From: Nocardia sp. XZ_19_385
GTDB taxonomy: Bacteria; Actinomycetota; Actinomycetes; Mycobacteriales; Mycobacteriaceae
DNA length: 64,000 nucleotides
Reading direction: 5' to 3'
Assembly (NCBI RefSeq): GCF_015355755.1
Contig: NZ_JACVEE010000002.1
Location: 1,426,001-1,490,000, forward strand
Shown: piece after piece, positions 26,256 through 35,700 of the stretch
Position numbering within the stretch: position 1 is the stretch's first letter
How the letters are laid out: each line of letters starts with the position of its first letter
The notes under the pieces: generated by a model
The model's input: only the letters and a program-made list of their open reading frames with translations
What the model was told of the DNA's origin: nothing
Databases searched by the model: none
Position numbers and translations under genes: made by a program

Positions 26256-27362
26256 TCAAGCCGGGACCGGGGTGAGGGCCGGGTAGTCGGTGTAGCCGGT
26301 GGCGTCGCCGCCGTAGAAGTAGGAGTCGCGGAACGGGTTGATGGGGCCGTTCCGGCGTAGGCGTTCGACCAGGTCGGGATTGGCCAGGAAGGGGCGGCCG
26401 AGGGAGATGAGGTCGGCGCCTGCCGCGAGGAGGCGTTCGGCGTGCTGTTTGCCGCCGTCGGCGGGGAGGGGTTCGCCCCAGCCGAGGTAGGGGTTGGCGA
26501 TCAGGGTGCCGGACCAGGTGTGGCGGATGTCCTGGAAGACCGGGGAATCCGGATCGGCGAAGACAACGTGCAGGTAGGCCGGGTTGTGGGTGGACAGGGC
26601 CGCGATCAGGGCGGGGTACAGCTCGGCGGTGTCGGATTCGGCGATGGCGTTGGCGGTGACGCCGGGGGCGATGCGGACGCCGACGCGCTCCGGGCCGATC
26701 GCGGCGGTGACGGCTGCGACGACTTCGGTGGTGAAGCGGATGCGGTTTTCGAGGGAGCCGCCGTAGCTGTCGGTGCGGTGATTGGTGTTGCCGGACAGGA
26801 ACTGGTGCAGCAGAAAGCCGTTGGCGCTGTGCACTTCGACGCCGTCGAAGCCGGCTGTGATCGCATTGCGGGCGGCGGTAGCGAAATCGGCTGTGGTGGC
26901 GTGGATTTCGTCGATGGTCATTTCGCGGGGCCGGACTGCGGGCTGAGCGCCCCGGGCGGTGTGGATGGTGTCGGGTAGTGGAATCGCAGAGGGTGCGATC
27001 GGGGTGAGCCCGGTGTTGTCCGGGTGACCGATGCGGCCACCGTGCTGCAGTTGCAGGAAGATCCGGCCGCCTTCGGCGTGCACCGCGTCGGTGACCCGCC
27101 GCCACCCGGCGATGTGGGCGTCGGTGTAGATGCCGGGGATGCCGGCGAAGGTCTTGCCGACCAGGTTGGGGGTCGCCGCTTCGGCGATGATCAGCCCCGC
27201 GCCGGCGCGCTGGGCGTAGTAGGTGGCCATGAGGTCGGTGGGGGTGCCGTCGGCAGCGGCGCGATTGCGTGACATCGGCGCCATCACAAGACGATTCGGC
27301 AGCTGTGCGGCGCCGATCCGGGTCGAGTCGAAGAGGCTGGTGGGTGCTGCGTTGTGCGTCAT
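26256..27362 (-). CDS. old yellow enzyme family alkene reductase (NADH:flavin oxidoreductase)
   Basis: A 368-residue FMN TIM barrel. Motifs: NRLVMAPMSRNRA at the N-terminus, FLQLQHGGRIGH (flavin site), GFDGVEVHSANGFLLHQFL, and SLGRPFLANPDLV near the C-terminus. Family members (NemA, OPR) reduce activated double bonds and nitro compounds using NAD(P)H. The divergent MerR gene and the palindrome between them suggest induction by electrophiles. Confidence 0.93.
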   Translation of the reverse strand: MTHNAAPTSLFDSTRIGAAQLPNRLVMAPMSRNRAAADGTPTDLMATYYAQRAGAGLIIAEAATPNLVGKTFAGIPGIYTDAHIAGWRRVTDAVHAEGGRIFLQLQHGGRIGHPDNTGLTPIAPSAIPLPDTIHTARGAQPAVRPREMTIDEIHATTADFATAARNAITAGFDGVEVHSANGFLLHQFLSGNTNHRTDSYGGSLENRIRFTTEVVAAVTAAIGPERVGVRIAPGVTANAIAESDTAELYPALIAALSTHNPAYLHVVFADPDSPVFQDIRHTWSGTLIANPYLGWGEPLPADGGKQHAERLLAAGADLISLGRPFLANPDLVERLRRNGPINPFRDSYFYGGDATGYTDYPALTPVPA

Positions 27363-27378
27363 GCGAGTAGGTTAAAAC

Positions 27379-27393
27379 TTGACATCAATGTCA
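27379..27393. promoter_or_regulatory. palindrome in the OYE/MerR divergent promoter
   Basis: TTGACATCAATGTCA holds a perfect TGACAT-CA-ATGTCA palindrome overlapping a TTGACA -35-like box on the merR side. The site lies 17 bp outside the reductase start. It is the expected place for a MerR dimer. Confidence 0.7.
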
Positions 27394-27427
27394 GAATCAA
27401 GCCCGGATCTGAAAGGCCAGGTGGCGG

Positions 27428-27784
27428 ATGCGAATCGGAGAGTTGGCCGAACACACCGGCGTCAGTGAGCGCTCCCTGCGCTACTACGAGGAGCAGGGGC
27501 TGCTGGTCTCCGGGCGCACCCCGGGCGGCCACCGGGACTATCCCGAGATGGCCGTGGACCGGGTCATCCACATCCAGGAGCTGTACGCGGCGGGGTTGTC
27601 CAGCAAGAAGATCGCGCAGATCCTGCCGTGTATGCGCGATGCCGACGGCGGGGCCAACGAATTCGCCACCCCGGAACTGGTGGACGAGCTGAGGACCGAA
27701 CGGGAGCGCATCGACCGGAAGATCCGTGATCTGCTGCGCTCCCGCGAGGTGCTCGACGATGTCATCGGGCGGGCCGCTGTCTGA
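27428..27784 (+). CDS. MerR-family transcriptional regulator
   Basis: A 118-residue protein beginning MRIGELAEHTGVSERSLRYY, with the second recognition element RTPGGHRDYPEMAVDRV and a C-terminal dimerisation coiled coil (ELRTERERIDRKIRDLL). It has no long effector domain, so it is likely a redox or small-molecule sensing type that acts on the divergent reductase. One cysteine (LPCMRD) could be the sensor. Confidence 0.92.
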   Translation: MRIGELAEHTGVSERSLRYYEEQGLLVSGRTPGGHRDYPEMAVDRVIHIQELYAAGLSSKKIAQILPCMRDADGGANEFATPELVDELRTERERIDRKIRDLLRSREVLDDVIGRAAV

Positions 27785-27787
27785 CTG

Positions 27788-29191
27788 TCAGGAGCCGATG
27801 GGCTTTCCGAACAGGGACATCACGGTTTCACCGAGGATCGAGCCGGCGTAGGGCAGGACGCCCGGGGCGGCGGCCATCGAGCTGACGTCGGTGGTGCTGC
27901 AACCCTGTTGCGCGGGAACGCCATTCAGCCGATCGCGGAGCCAGAGCAGGGCGGCGGGGCCACCGCTGACTTCGGCGACGATGTGTTCGCTGGCCCAATC
28001 CCGGGTGTACTGGACGTTGGCTCGCGGGTCGGCACAGTAGCTATCGACCATCTGATTGGCCGAGCCCAGCGGCAGGATCTCGTCCCAGCGGGAGTGCCAG
28101 ACGAACATCGGCATATCCGGGACCGTCTTACCCAGCCGGGTCTCTTCCATGACTTGCTGCACCGCCGGATGCCGCATCGGGTCGCCCGCCGAAGACCACA
28201 GCAGCCCCTTCAGGTCGACGAAGGGCAGCAGCATGGACTGGTACTGCACGCACAGCGGGCCTTTGGCCGTGATCAGCGCTCGGCCGAGCGGGTCGATACT
28301 GCGATCGATGTACTCGGCGAAATACGGGTATTCGCGGGTCAATCCGATGACCGCGGCCAAGACCAGCCCGGCGGTCGCCTGGCCGTTGGCCATGTCGAGC
28401 GCGGCGCCGAGGTCCGGCCCGTTGCCGCCGGTGGCCGCTGCGACGACATTCAGTTCGGGGGCATAGCTCTGCTTCAATTCGGCGGCGTGCTGGGTGGCCA
28501 GCGCTCCGCCGGAGTAGCCGTACATGCCGACCGGCGCGGACGTCCCGACGCCCAGCGGCTCGAAGGAGGTGGCGGCGCGAATGCCGTCGAGGGTGATCCG
28601 CCCGGCGAGCGGGCCGGCCGCATATGCCGAGTTCGGGCCCTGGTGGTCGGGGATGACGACAGCCCAGCCCTGTTGCAGCGCGGCCTGCGCGAAAATGAAT
28701 TCGGCGGGGGCGACGATCTGCCCGGCGAAGCTGGCGACCGAGAGGAACTGCAGCGCGTAGGACGGCGCGCAGTAACCGGCGAGGGAGTCCTCTGCGATCT
28801 GGACGGACAGCAGTTTGCGCGGTTCCGGGGCCGCGCCGCGCGGCTTCAGCACGGTGGCGACGGCCGGAATCGGTTGTCCCGCAGTGTTGTTGGAGCGGTA
28901 GGACACCTGCCAGGCGTCGACATTGAGCGGGATGATCCCGAAATTCGCGACGTTGACCTGCCGGATCGCGATGAGACCGCCGGGCTGGGTGTTGGCCACT
29001 GCCTCGGCGGGCGGGTTATAGAAGGCCGCATCGAATTCCGGCGGCAGGGGGACCGGGGCCGCGCCCTGGATGGTGGGCTGGGCCGACGGTTCCGGTTCCG
29101 CGACGGCCGTGGTGGTCCCGGCCAGTACCGCACTCATACCCACGATCACGGCTGCGGTGCGGCGCAGCACGCGTGATTTCCACTCGGTCAT
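27788..29191 (-). CDS. secreted lipase (LIP family)
   Basis: A 467-residue protein with a signal peptide (basic start, hydrophobic RTAAVIVGMSAVLAGTTTAVA, cleavage near AEPEP). The alpha/beta hydrolase nucleophile is GYSGG near residue 218. WHSRWDEILPLGSA carries the acid, and EHIVAEVSG contains the histidine. Length and pattern match the secretory lipase family (Candida-type LIP), common in Nocardia and mycobacteria. It is expected to hydrolyse triacylglycerol or short esters outside the cell. A perfect palindrome lies 25 bp upstream and a TetR gene precedes it. Confidence 0.85.
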   Translation of the reverse strand: MTEWKSRVLRRTAAVIVGMSAVLAGTTTAVAEPEPSAQPTIQGAAPVPLPPEFDAAFYNPPAEAVANTQPGGLIAIRQVNVANFGIIPLNVDAWQVSYRSNNTAGQPIPAVATVLKPRGAAPEPRKLLSVQIAEDSLAGYCAPSYALQFLSVASFAGQIVAPAEFIFAQAALQQGWAVVIPDHQGPNSAYAAGPLAGRITLDGIRAATSFEPLGVGTSAPVGMYGYSGGALATQHAAELKQSYAPELNVVAAATGGNGPDLGAALDMANGQATAGLVLAAVIGLTREYPYFAEYIDRSIDPLGRALITAKGPLCVQYQSMLLPFVDLKGLLWSSAGDPMRHPAVQQVMEETRLGKTVPDMPMFVWHSRWDEILPLGSANQMVDSYCADPRANVQYTRDWASEHIVAEVSGGPAALLWLRDRLNGVPAQQGCSTTDVSSMAAAPGVLPYAGSILGETVMSLFGKPIGS

Positions 29192-29215
29192 CGTCGACCC
29201 TCATCCTTGTTCCCG

Positions 29216-29239
29216 CATTGAGACACCTGCGTCTCAATG
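29216..29239. promoter_or_regulatory. perfect TetR-type operator before the lipase gene
   Basis: CATTGAGAC (29216-29224) and GTCTCAATG (29231-29239) form a perfect 9-bp inverted repeat with a 6-bp spacer. It lies between the lipase start and the tetR end, where a repressor would control lipase transcription. Confidence 0.8.
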
Positions 29240-29278
29240 TTGGAGGTCACTATGGCACGAACGTGACGGGGATCGCAA

Positions 29279-29920
29279 TCAGTCCTCGGCGGGTGCCGGG
29301 ATCAGCAGCGCGAACAGCAGCGTCGACAACATCTCGACGAGGGCCCGCACCGGCGGCCGCTGCTCGTCCATGCTCCAGTGATGGGCCGCGCCATTCAGCG
29401 CGCCGATGAATCCGGCCATGGCCGTGGGCCAGCCGCAGGCCGGGGTGTGCACCTCGGGCAGGTTCGCAGCGATTGCCTCGATGGTTCGCGCCCACTCGTC
29501 GCGCACCCCGAGCCGGTGCTGCTCGACTCGGTCGCTGACTCCGACCACTTCCACGTAGGCGACCTTGGCTCGGCGGATATCGCTGACCATCGCCGCCAGG
29601 TAGGCGGTCAGCCCCGCCGATACCAGCTCCCGAGCCGAGCCGCCGGACGTCTCCGCCGCGGCCGTCGCGACTGCCGCGCGGGCGGCCTGTTGCGCCGCGT
29701 CGTAGGCGGCCATCAGCAGGTCTTCGCGGCTGGCGTACTCCTCGTAGAACTGCCGCCGCGACAGGCCCGCCGCCGAACAGATCTCTGTCACAGAACTTTT
29801 CGCATAGGACTTGCCGGCGAACACGGTGAGCGCCGCCTCGATGAACAACGCCCGGCGCTCCGCACGTCGCTCGAGGACCGACTGTCCGGAATAGCTGTGC
29901 CTGGTCTGTGACGTACCCAT
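29279..29920 (-). CDS. TetR-family transcriptional regulator
   Basis: A 213-residue protein. The helix-turn-helix runs through ALFIEAALTVFAGKSYAKSS, VTEICSAAGLSRRQFYEEYAS near residues 24-65, followed by an all-helical ligand domain. It is encoded directly upstream of the lipase in the same direction, with the operator in between. It is the probable lipase repressor, responding perhaps to a fatty acid or alcohol; the ligand is unknown. Confidence 0.9.
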   Translation of the reverse strand: MGTSQTRHSYSGQSVLERRAERRALFIEAALTVFAGKSYAKSSVTEICSAAGLSRRQFYEEYASREDLLMAAYDAAQQAARAAVATAAAETSGGSARELVSAGLTAYLAAMVSDIRRAKVAYVEVVGVSDRVEQHRLGVRDEWARTIEAIAANLPEVHTPACGWPTAMAGFIGALNGAAHHWSMDEQRPPVRALVEMLSTLLFALLIPAPAED

Positions 29921-30075
29921 CGCCGCACAGCGTAATGCGGAGCGTGGGTCGGACGGCGGCCACGGCGCACTGGGTGGGGATAGGTGGGCGGGCGGTTTGT
30001 TCGGGGTCGCGAGTGCGTTCGGTTCTTAGGATCGGGCTCGCTCTGTTGGAAAACACCCCACAAATAGGAGAGTCG

Positions 30076-30369
30076 ATGCGAAGAATCTCGCTAGTGATCG
30101 TGGCCGCGGCCGCCATCGGCGTAGCTCTGCAGGGGCCCGCTCTCGCGGCGGCCGATACGGGAACGACCGCGGTCACGGCGCCGCGGGTGACGGCTCAGGA
30201 TCCGGAGGGCGAGCCGCAGCAGGAAGGCGGGGCGAAGGCTGAGGAGAAGGCCGACGATCAGGGTGCGAGCGAGTCCAAGGGTGGACTCTCGACCAGGATG
30301 TCGGATCTCATCCAAACGGTCGATGAGCTGGAAAAGCGACTCGGGGAACTCGAATCCAAGCTTAAGTAG
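30076..30369 (+). CDS. small secreted protein with C-terminal coiled coil
   Basis: A 97-residue protein from ATG 30076, with TAGGAG eight bases upstream. A signal peptide (MRRISLVIVAAAAIGVAL) ends near ALAAADT. A Gln/Glu/Lys-rich linker (GEPQQEGGAKAEEKADD) follows, then a short coiled coil (MSDLIQTVDELEKRLGELES). No family is known to me. It is monocistronic, closed by a strong hairpin. Confidence 0.75.
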   Translation: MRRISLVIVAAAAIGVALQGPALAAADTGTTAVTAPRVTAQDPEGEPQQEGGAKAEEKADDQGASESKGGLSTRMSDLIQTVDELEKRLGELESKLK

Positions 30370-30380
30370 CGGCTGCCGGG

Positions 30381-30415
30381 CTGCCGCCCGGGATGGTTTC
30401 CATCCCGGGCGGCAG
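30381..30415. terminator. 16-bp perfect hairpin, bidirectional terminator
   Basis: CTGCCGCCCGGGATGG (30381-30396) pairs with CCATCCCGGGCGGCAG (30400-30415) around TTT. It separates the convergent small secreted protein gene and the aminotransferase gene. Confidence 0.85.
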
Positions 30416-30420
30416 TCGGT

Positions 30421-31731
30421 CTAGAGGCAGGGCGCCGCACCGGCGGCGGCGTCGGCGAAGTCGCGGGTCTCGGGGGTGGGGTTCCAGAGACCGTCGGTCT
30501 TGGCGTACTTCCAGCTCGGGCCGTTTGCCACGAGGGTGGCCACGGCCTGGACGAGCCGGTCGACGTCGGCGGAGTTGGACCCGAGCCCGATGCTGGCGCG
30601 CAGCGCGCCGTCGAGGCCGAGGCGGGCGAGGAGGGGGTGGGCGCAGAATCGGCCGTCGCGGATGCCGATGCCGTGCTCGGCGGAGAGGTAGGCGGCGACC
30701 TCGCCGGGTGCGAAGCCGTTCAGGGTGAACGCGACGATGCCGACGACGTCGGGGCTGTCGGACCAGAGGCGCAGCTGGGTGACGCCGGGGATGGCGGACA
30801 GGCCCGCGCGGAGGCGGTCGGCGAGTTCGCGTTCGTGGGAGATCAGGGTGGCGGGGTCGATCTGACACAGGGCGTCACAGGCGGCGGCGAGGGCGGCGGC
30901 GCCGAGGACGTTCGGCGAGCCGGCTTCGTGGCGCTGCGGGGCGGGAGCCCACTGGGCGCCGGTGGTGGTGACCTCGCGAACGGCGCCGCCACCGGCCAGG
31001 TACGGCTCGGCCTGATCGAGCCAGTCGCGGCGGCCGACGAGGACGCCCGAGCCGAACGGTGCGTAGAGCTTGTGGCCGGAGAATGCCAGGTAGTCGATCC
31101 CGCTGGCGCGCAGGCTGATTCGGCGGTGCGGGGCCAGCTGGGCGGCATCGACGAGGATGCGGGCGCCGCACTGGTGGGCGATCTGGGCGAGGCGCTCCAG
31201 CGGCAGCACTTCGCCGGTGACGTTGGAGGCGCCGGTGACGGCCAGCAGGGCGGCGGGCTTGCTGCACAGTTCCGCGACGAGTAGCCGGATGGTCTCCTCG
31301 ATGGTGTCGGCGGCGCGGACGACGCGGCGGCCGTGCTTGGTCCAGGGGAGGAAGTTGGCGTGGTGCTCGATGTCGAGGACCACGGTGTCGCCGGGGACGC
31401 AGGCGGCGAGCAGGTTCAGCGAGTCGGTGGTGTTGCGGGTGAAGACGACGACCTGGTCGTCGGCGGCGTCGAGGAAACGGGCGACCGAACCGCGGGCGGC
31501 TTCGTAGCACTCGGTGGAGATGCGCGAGGCGTAGCCGGCGCCGCGGTGCACGCTGGCGTAGAACGGCAGCAGCTGCTGCACCCGGTCGGTGACCTGGGCC
31601 AATGCCGGGGCGCTGGCGGCGTAGTCGAAGTTGGCGTAGGTGGTGGTTCCGCCCTGCACGAGCGGTACCTGGAGGTCGTCGCCGGATACCCGAGCCAGGG
31701 GGGCGCAGGTCTTGGTGGCCACAGCAGTCAT
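30421..31731 (-). CDS. class V aminotransferase / cysteine desulfurase-like protein
   Basis: A 436-residue PLP enzyme from ATG 31731; the frame is open upstream, but that part lies in the riboswitch leader. The PLP lysine is in LAFSGHKLYAPFGSGVLVG. ILVDAAQLAPHR carries the PLP aspartate and VFTRNTTDSLNLLA the phosphate site. TTTYANFDYAASAPALAQV is the usual N-terminal start. A cysteine in DGRFCAHPLLARL sits where the persulfide cysteine is found in some group II enzymes. A role in sulfur mobilisation is supported by the SAM-IV riboswitch upstream. The exact substrate is inferred. Confidence 0.85.
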   Translation of the reverse strand: MTAVATKTCAPLARVSGDDLQVPLVQGGTTTYANFDYAASAPALAQVTDRVQQLLPFYASVHRGAGYASRISTECYEAARGSVARFLDAADDQVVVFTRNTTDSLNLLAACVPGDTVVLDIEHHANFLPWTKHGRRVVRAADTIEETIRLLVAELCSKPAALLAVTGASNVTGEVLPLERLAQIAHQCGARILVDAAQLAPHRRISLRASGIDYLAFSGHKLYAPFGSGVLVGRRDWLDQAEPYLAGGGAVREVTTTGAQWAPAPQRHEAGSPNVLGAAALAAACDALCQIDPATLISHERELADRLRAGLSAIPGVTQLRLWSDSPDVVGIVAFTLNGFAPGEVAAYLSAEHGIGIRDGRFCAHPLLARLGLDGALRASIGLGSNSADVDRLVQAVATLVANGPSWKYAKTDGLWNPTPETRDFADAAAGAAPCL

Positions 31732-31811
31732 CACGTAAATCCCATCGTTCCAGGGACCCGCAATCGAGAGATCGGTCGAGTCCGCGCTTGCCGCGCCCGA
31801 ATGGGCGTACG

Positions 31812-31897
31812 GCCGGGTCGTCACCCGGAGCACCCCACCGCGGAGGAGGGTTGCCGACCAGCTAGCCGGGGCTTAGCGCTGGTACTCATGACCTGAA
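31812..31897 (-). promoter_or_regulatory. SAM-IV riboswitch
   Basis: Read on the minus strand the conserved blocks occur in order: GGTCATGAG (31893-31885), CCAGCGCTAAGCCCCGGC, GGCAACCCTCC, GCGGTGGGGTGC, CCGGGTGACGACC, the last closing the P1 stem with GGTC. This is the S-adenosylmethionine-binding SAM-IV class, found in actinobacteria before sulfur-metabolism genes. The gene controlled is the aminotransferase starting at 31731; about 80 nt remain for the expression platform. Confidence 0.88.
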
Positions 31898-32001
31898 CCG
31901 AGATTGGCAGACGGACCGGCGTGCTGTCAACCGCCTTGTCCGCAGGCTCCATGGGTGAATGAAAATGCAGTCCTAGGAATAATCTTGCATTCTCGGTGCG
32001 G

Positions 32002-32655
32002 ATGCGGTCCCATGGAGGGGTGACACTTTCGCTGCTGCTCAGCTTCGTCGGACTCTGCGTCTTGCTCTCGCTCACGCCCGGCCCGGATACGTTCCTGGTG
32101 CTGCGCTACTCGATCGCGGATGCCCGACCGGGGATCGCGGCGGCCGTCGGTTCGGCGCTGGGCGGCATGGTGTGGGCGCTGGTGGTCGCCGCGGGCGTCG
32201 CCGCGCTGCTCGAACAGTCCGCGACGGCCTACCGGTTGCTGAAACTGATCGGCGGAATGTACTTGCTGTACTTGGGAATTCGCGCGCTGATCGACCTGCG
32301 CAAGCAGCGGAAGGCAGGCAACGAGACGGCGTCGGCGCAAGGGCGCGCGGCCGCACCCGCGTCGATTCGCTCAGCGTTCACTGCGGGCGTCATCTCATGC
32401 TTGTTCAACCCGAAGGTCGGCTTGTTCTACCTGGCGGTGCTGCCCCAGTTCCTCTCCGAGGTGACCTTCGTCAACACCCTCGCGCTCGGTGCCATCGAAT
32501 CCGCCATTGCCGCAATCGAAATGGTGCTGGTCGCGGTGCTCGCCTCGCGGGCCGTCACCTTGCTGCGCAAGCCTGCCGTGCGCGACCGCCTGGAGCAGGC
32601 CTCCGCCGGCATCCTCGCCGCCCTCGGTATCGGCACTGTGGCCTCGGCCGCATAG
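32002..32655 (+). CDS. LysE/RhtB-family amino acid exporter
   Basis: A six-helix membrane protein of 217 residues from ATG 32002; GTG 31996 and GTG 32020 (after GGAGG) are alternatives. The family motif GPDTFLVLRYSIADARPGIAAA lies after the first helix, and SCLFNPKVGLFYLAVLPQF in the middle. It exports amino acids or related compounds using the proton gradient. Upstream, AATGCA (31964-31969) and TGCATT (31986-31991) form an inverted repeat that may bind a regulator. Confidence 0.88.
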   Translation: MRSHGGVTLSLLLSFVGLCVLLSLTPGPDTFLVLRYSIADARPGIAAAVGSALGGMVWALVVAAGVAALLEQSATAYRLLKLIGGMYLLYLGIRALIDLRKQRKAGNETASAQGRAAAPASIRSAFTAGVISCLFNPKVGLFYLAVLPQFLSEVTFVNTLALGAIESAIAAIEMVLVAVLASRAVTLLRKPAVRDRLEQASAGILAALGIGTVASAA

Positions 32656-32796
32656 GACCCCGCCGACGCGAAATCCGGCGTTACCGGAGGTACCGTGGAC
32701 AGTTGGTTACCCGTGGTGTTTGCCCTTTGGTAACCCTGGTCGTGCAAGATTTCCGCCGTCTGCGCTAGGTAGGTCTATGAGAGGTGGGCAGGACGC

Positions 32797-35700
32797 ATGC
32801 TCCAGCCGGAGGTCGATGCCGTAGCGGGCGGGGACGCGCTATCGAATCCGTTGCTGCGTGGCACTCTTGCCCCGCCTGCGAGGACCCTGGCCGACATCTT
32901 GGCCGCGACCGCCGACACCTATCCCGACGCTCCCGCTATCGATGACGGTACGACCGTCCTCGGGTATGCCGAACTGCTCGCCGAGGTCGACACCGTGGTC
33001 GGGCGATTGGCTGCGGCGGGTGTGCGGGCCGGGGACCGGGTCGGGGTGCGGATGCCGTCCGGCTCCAGCGACCTGTATGTCGCGATCCTGGCGGTATTGC
33101 ATGCGGGCGCGGCCTATGTGCCGGTCGATGCCGACGATCCCGACGAGCGCGCGCGGCTGGTCTTCGGTGAAGCGCGCGTCAGTGCGATCGTGACCGGTGC
33201 GGGCATCGAAAGCACCGGGGTCGAAACTGCCACGACGGCACGGGAATCCACCGAGTTGCCGACGCCGGCGGACGACGCGTGGATAATCTTCACCTCCGGT
33301 TCGACCGGAACGCCGAAAGGTGTTGCGGTCACCCATCGCAACGCCGCCGCGTTCGTCGACGCCGAGGCCCGGCTGTTCTTGCAGGACGCCCCGATCGGGC
33401 CCGATGACCGGGTGCTGGCGGGTCTTTCGGTCGCGTTCGACGCCTCCTGCGAGGAGATGTGGCTGGCCTGGCGGCACGGTGCGTGCCTGGTGCCCGCGCC
33501 GCGCGCGCTGGTGCGGACCGGCGCGGACCTGGGTCCGTGGCTGGTGCGCCGCGAGATCAGCATCGTCTCCACCGTGCCGACGCTGGCCGCGACCTGGCCC
33601 GCGGAGGCGCTGGACTCGGTCCGGCTGCTCATCTTCGGTGGCGAGGCGGTGCCACCGGAACTCGCGGAAAAGCTCGCGGGCAATGGCAATTCGGAGACCG
33701 TCCGGGAGGTATGGAACACCTACGGGCCCACCGAGGCGACCGTGGTCGCGTGTGCCGCACTGCTCAACGGCAAGTGGCCGGTTCGGATCGGTTTGCCACT
33801 CGATGGCTGGGATCTCACCGTCGTCGATGCCGAGGGAAATCCGGTGGGGGAGGGGGAATCCGGCGAACTGGTCATCGGCGGCGTCGGCTTGGCCCGGTAC
33901 CTCGACCCGGCCAAGGACGCCGAGAAGTACGCGCCACTCGCGTCGGTCGGCTGGGAACGCGCTTACCGCAGTGGCGATTTGGTGCGCAATGACCGGGAGG
34001 GCCTGGTCTTCCTCGGCCGGGCCGACGATCAGATCAAACTGGGTGGCCGCCGGATCGAACTCGGTGAAATCGACAACGCCTTGCAGCATCTGCCCGGAGT
34101 CACCGGCGCGGCAGCGGCGATCCGAACCACCAAGGCGGGCAACAAGATTCTGGTTGGTTACCTGACCGGCCCGGATGACGGCTTCGACGCGGCCCGTGCC
34201 AGGGCCATTCTCGCCGAACAGCTTCCGGCTCCGCTGGTGCCCCGTCTGGCCGTGGTTGCCGAACTGCCCACCCGCACCTCCGGCAAGGTCGACCGGAATG
34301 CGCTGCCCTGGCCGCTACCCAAGAACAAAGACCCCGATGCCGACACCGTGCTGTCGTCGACCGCGCAATGGGTTGCGGGACTCTGGGATTCGATTCTCGG
34401 CGCGGAGGCCACCGGGCCCGATACCGACTTCTTCGACCTCGGCGGCGGTTCGCTGGCGGCCGCGCAGCTGGTTGCCGCACTGCGTGAGCGCTACCCCCAT
34501 GTCGCGGTCGCCGATCTCTACGACCATCCGCGCCTCGGCGCGCTGGCCGACTTCCTCGATGCCAGCGCCCCGGTCGAGGCCGTCGACGAGCGCGTCGTGC
34601 GCCCGACCCCGCTGAGCGCTCAGCTGTTCCAGGTCCTCGCGACCATCCCGCTGACCACATTGACCGGCTTGCAGTGGCTGACCTGGCTGGGGATCGTCGG
34701 CAATATCGCCGCCCGATCCGGTGCGCTGCCGTGGCTGCCGCATCTCTCCTGGTGGTGGGCGCTGGTGGCGTTCCTGCTGTTCATTTCCCCGCCCGGACGG
34801 ATGCTGCTGTGCGTCATCGGGTCCCGCGTGCTGCTGCGCGGTGTCGAGCCCGGCAGCTATTCGCGCGGCGGCTGGGTGCATCTGCGCCTGTGGACCGCTG
34901 TGCGGCTCTCCGAGGCCAGCGGTGCGGAGAACCTCTCGGGCGCACCGTGGATGGTGCCGTTCGCGCGATCGCTCGGCGCGAAGATCGGCCAGGGCGTGGA
35001 CCTGCATACCCTGCCGCCGGTCACCGGCATGCTCGAACTCGGGGACGGCTGCAGCATCGAACCCGAGGTCGATCTGTCCGGGTATTGGCTCGACGGCGAC
35101 CTGGTGCACATCGGCCCGATCACCATCGGGCCCGGCGCTGTCGTCGGCGCGCGATCGATCCTGCTGCCCGGCACCAAGATCGGCAAGAACGCCGAGATCG
35201 CACCCGGATCCGCGGTATCGGGAAAGGTCAAGGCGGAGCAGGAGTGGGGTGGCTCGCCCGCGGTGAAAGTAGGTAAGGCGCAACACCGCTGGCCCGACAC
35301 CACACCGCCGCGCGCCGCGCACTGGGTGCTGATCTTCGGCATCACCTCGATGGTGCTGGCGGCTGTGCCGATCATCGGACTCGGTACCGGTGGTGTCTTC
35401 ATCGCTTGGTGGGTGCGCGATACCCCCACGCTCACTGCCGGACTCGCGCGCGCCTTCGCGATCCTGCCCGTCGCCGTGCTGCTCAGTCTCGGGGTCTATG
35501 CCGCAGTCACGATCCTCGCGGTGCGGCTGTTCAGCATCGGCCTGAAGGAGGGCTATCACCCGGTCCGCAGCCGCGTCGGGTGGCAGGTCTGGTCCACCGA
35601 GCGGTTGCTGGACTCGGCCCGCACTTTCCTGTTTCCGCTCTACGCCAGCCTGCTCACCCCGATCTGGCTGCGGCTGCTCGGGGCCAAGATCGGCAAGCGG

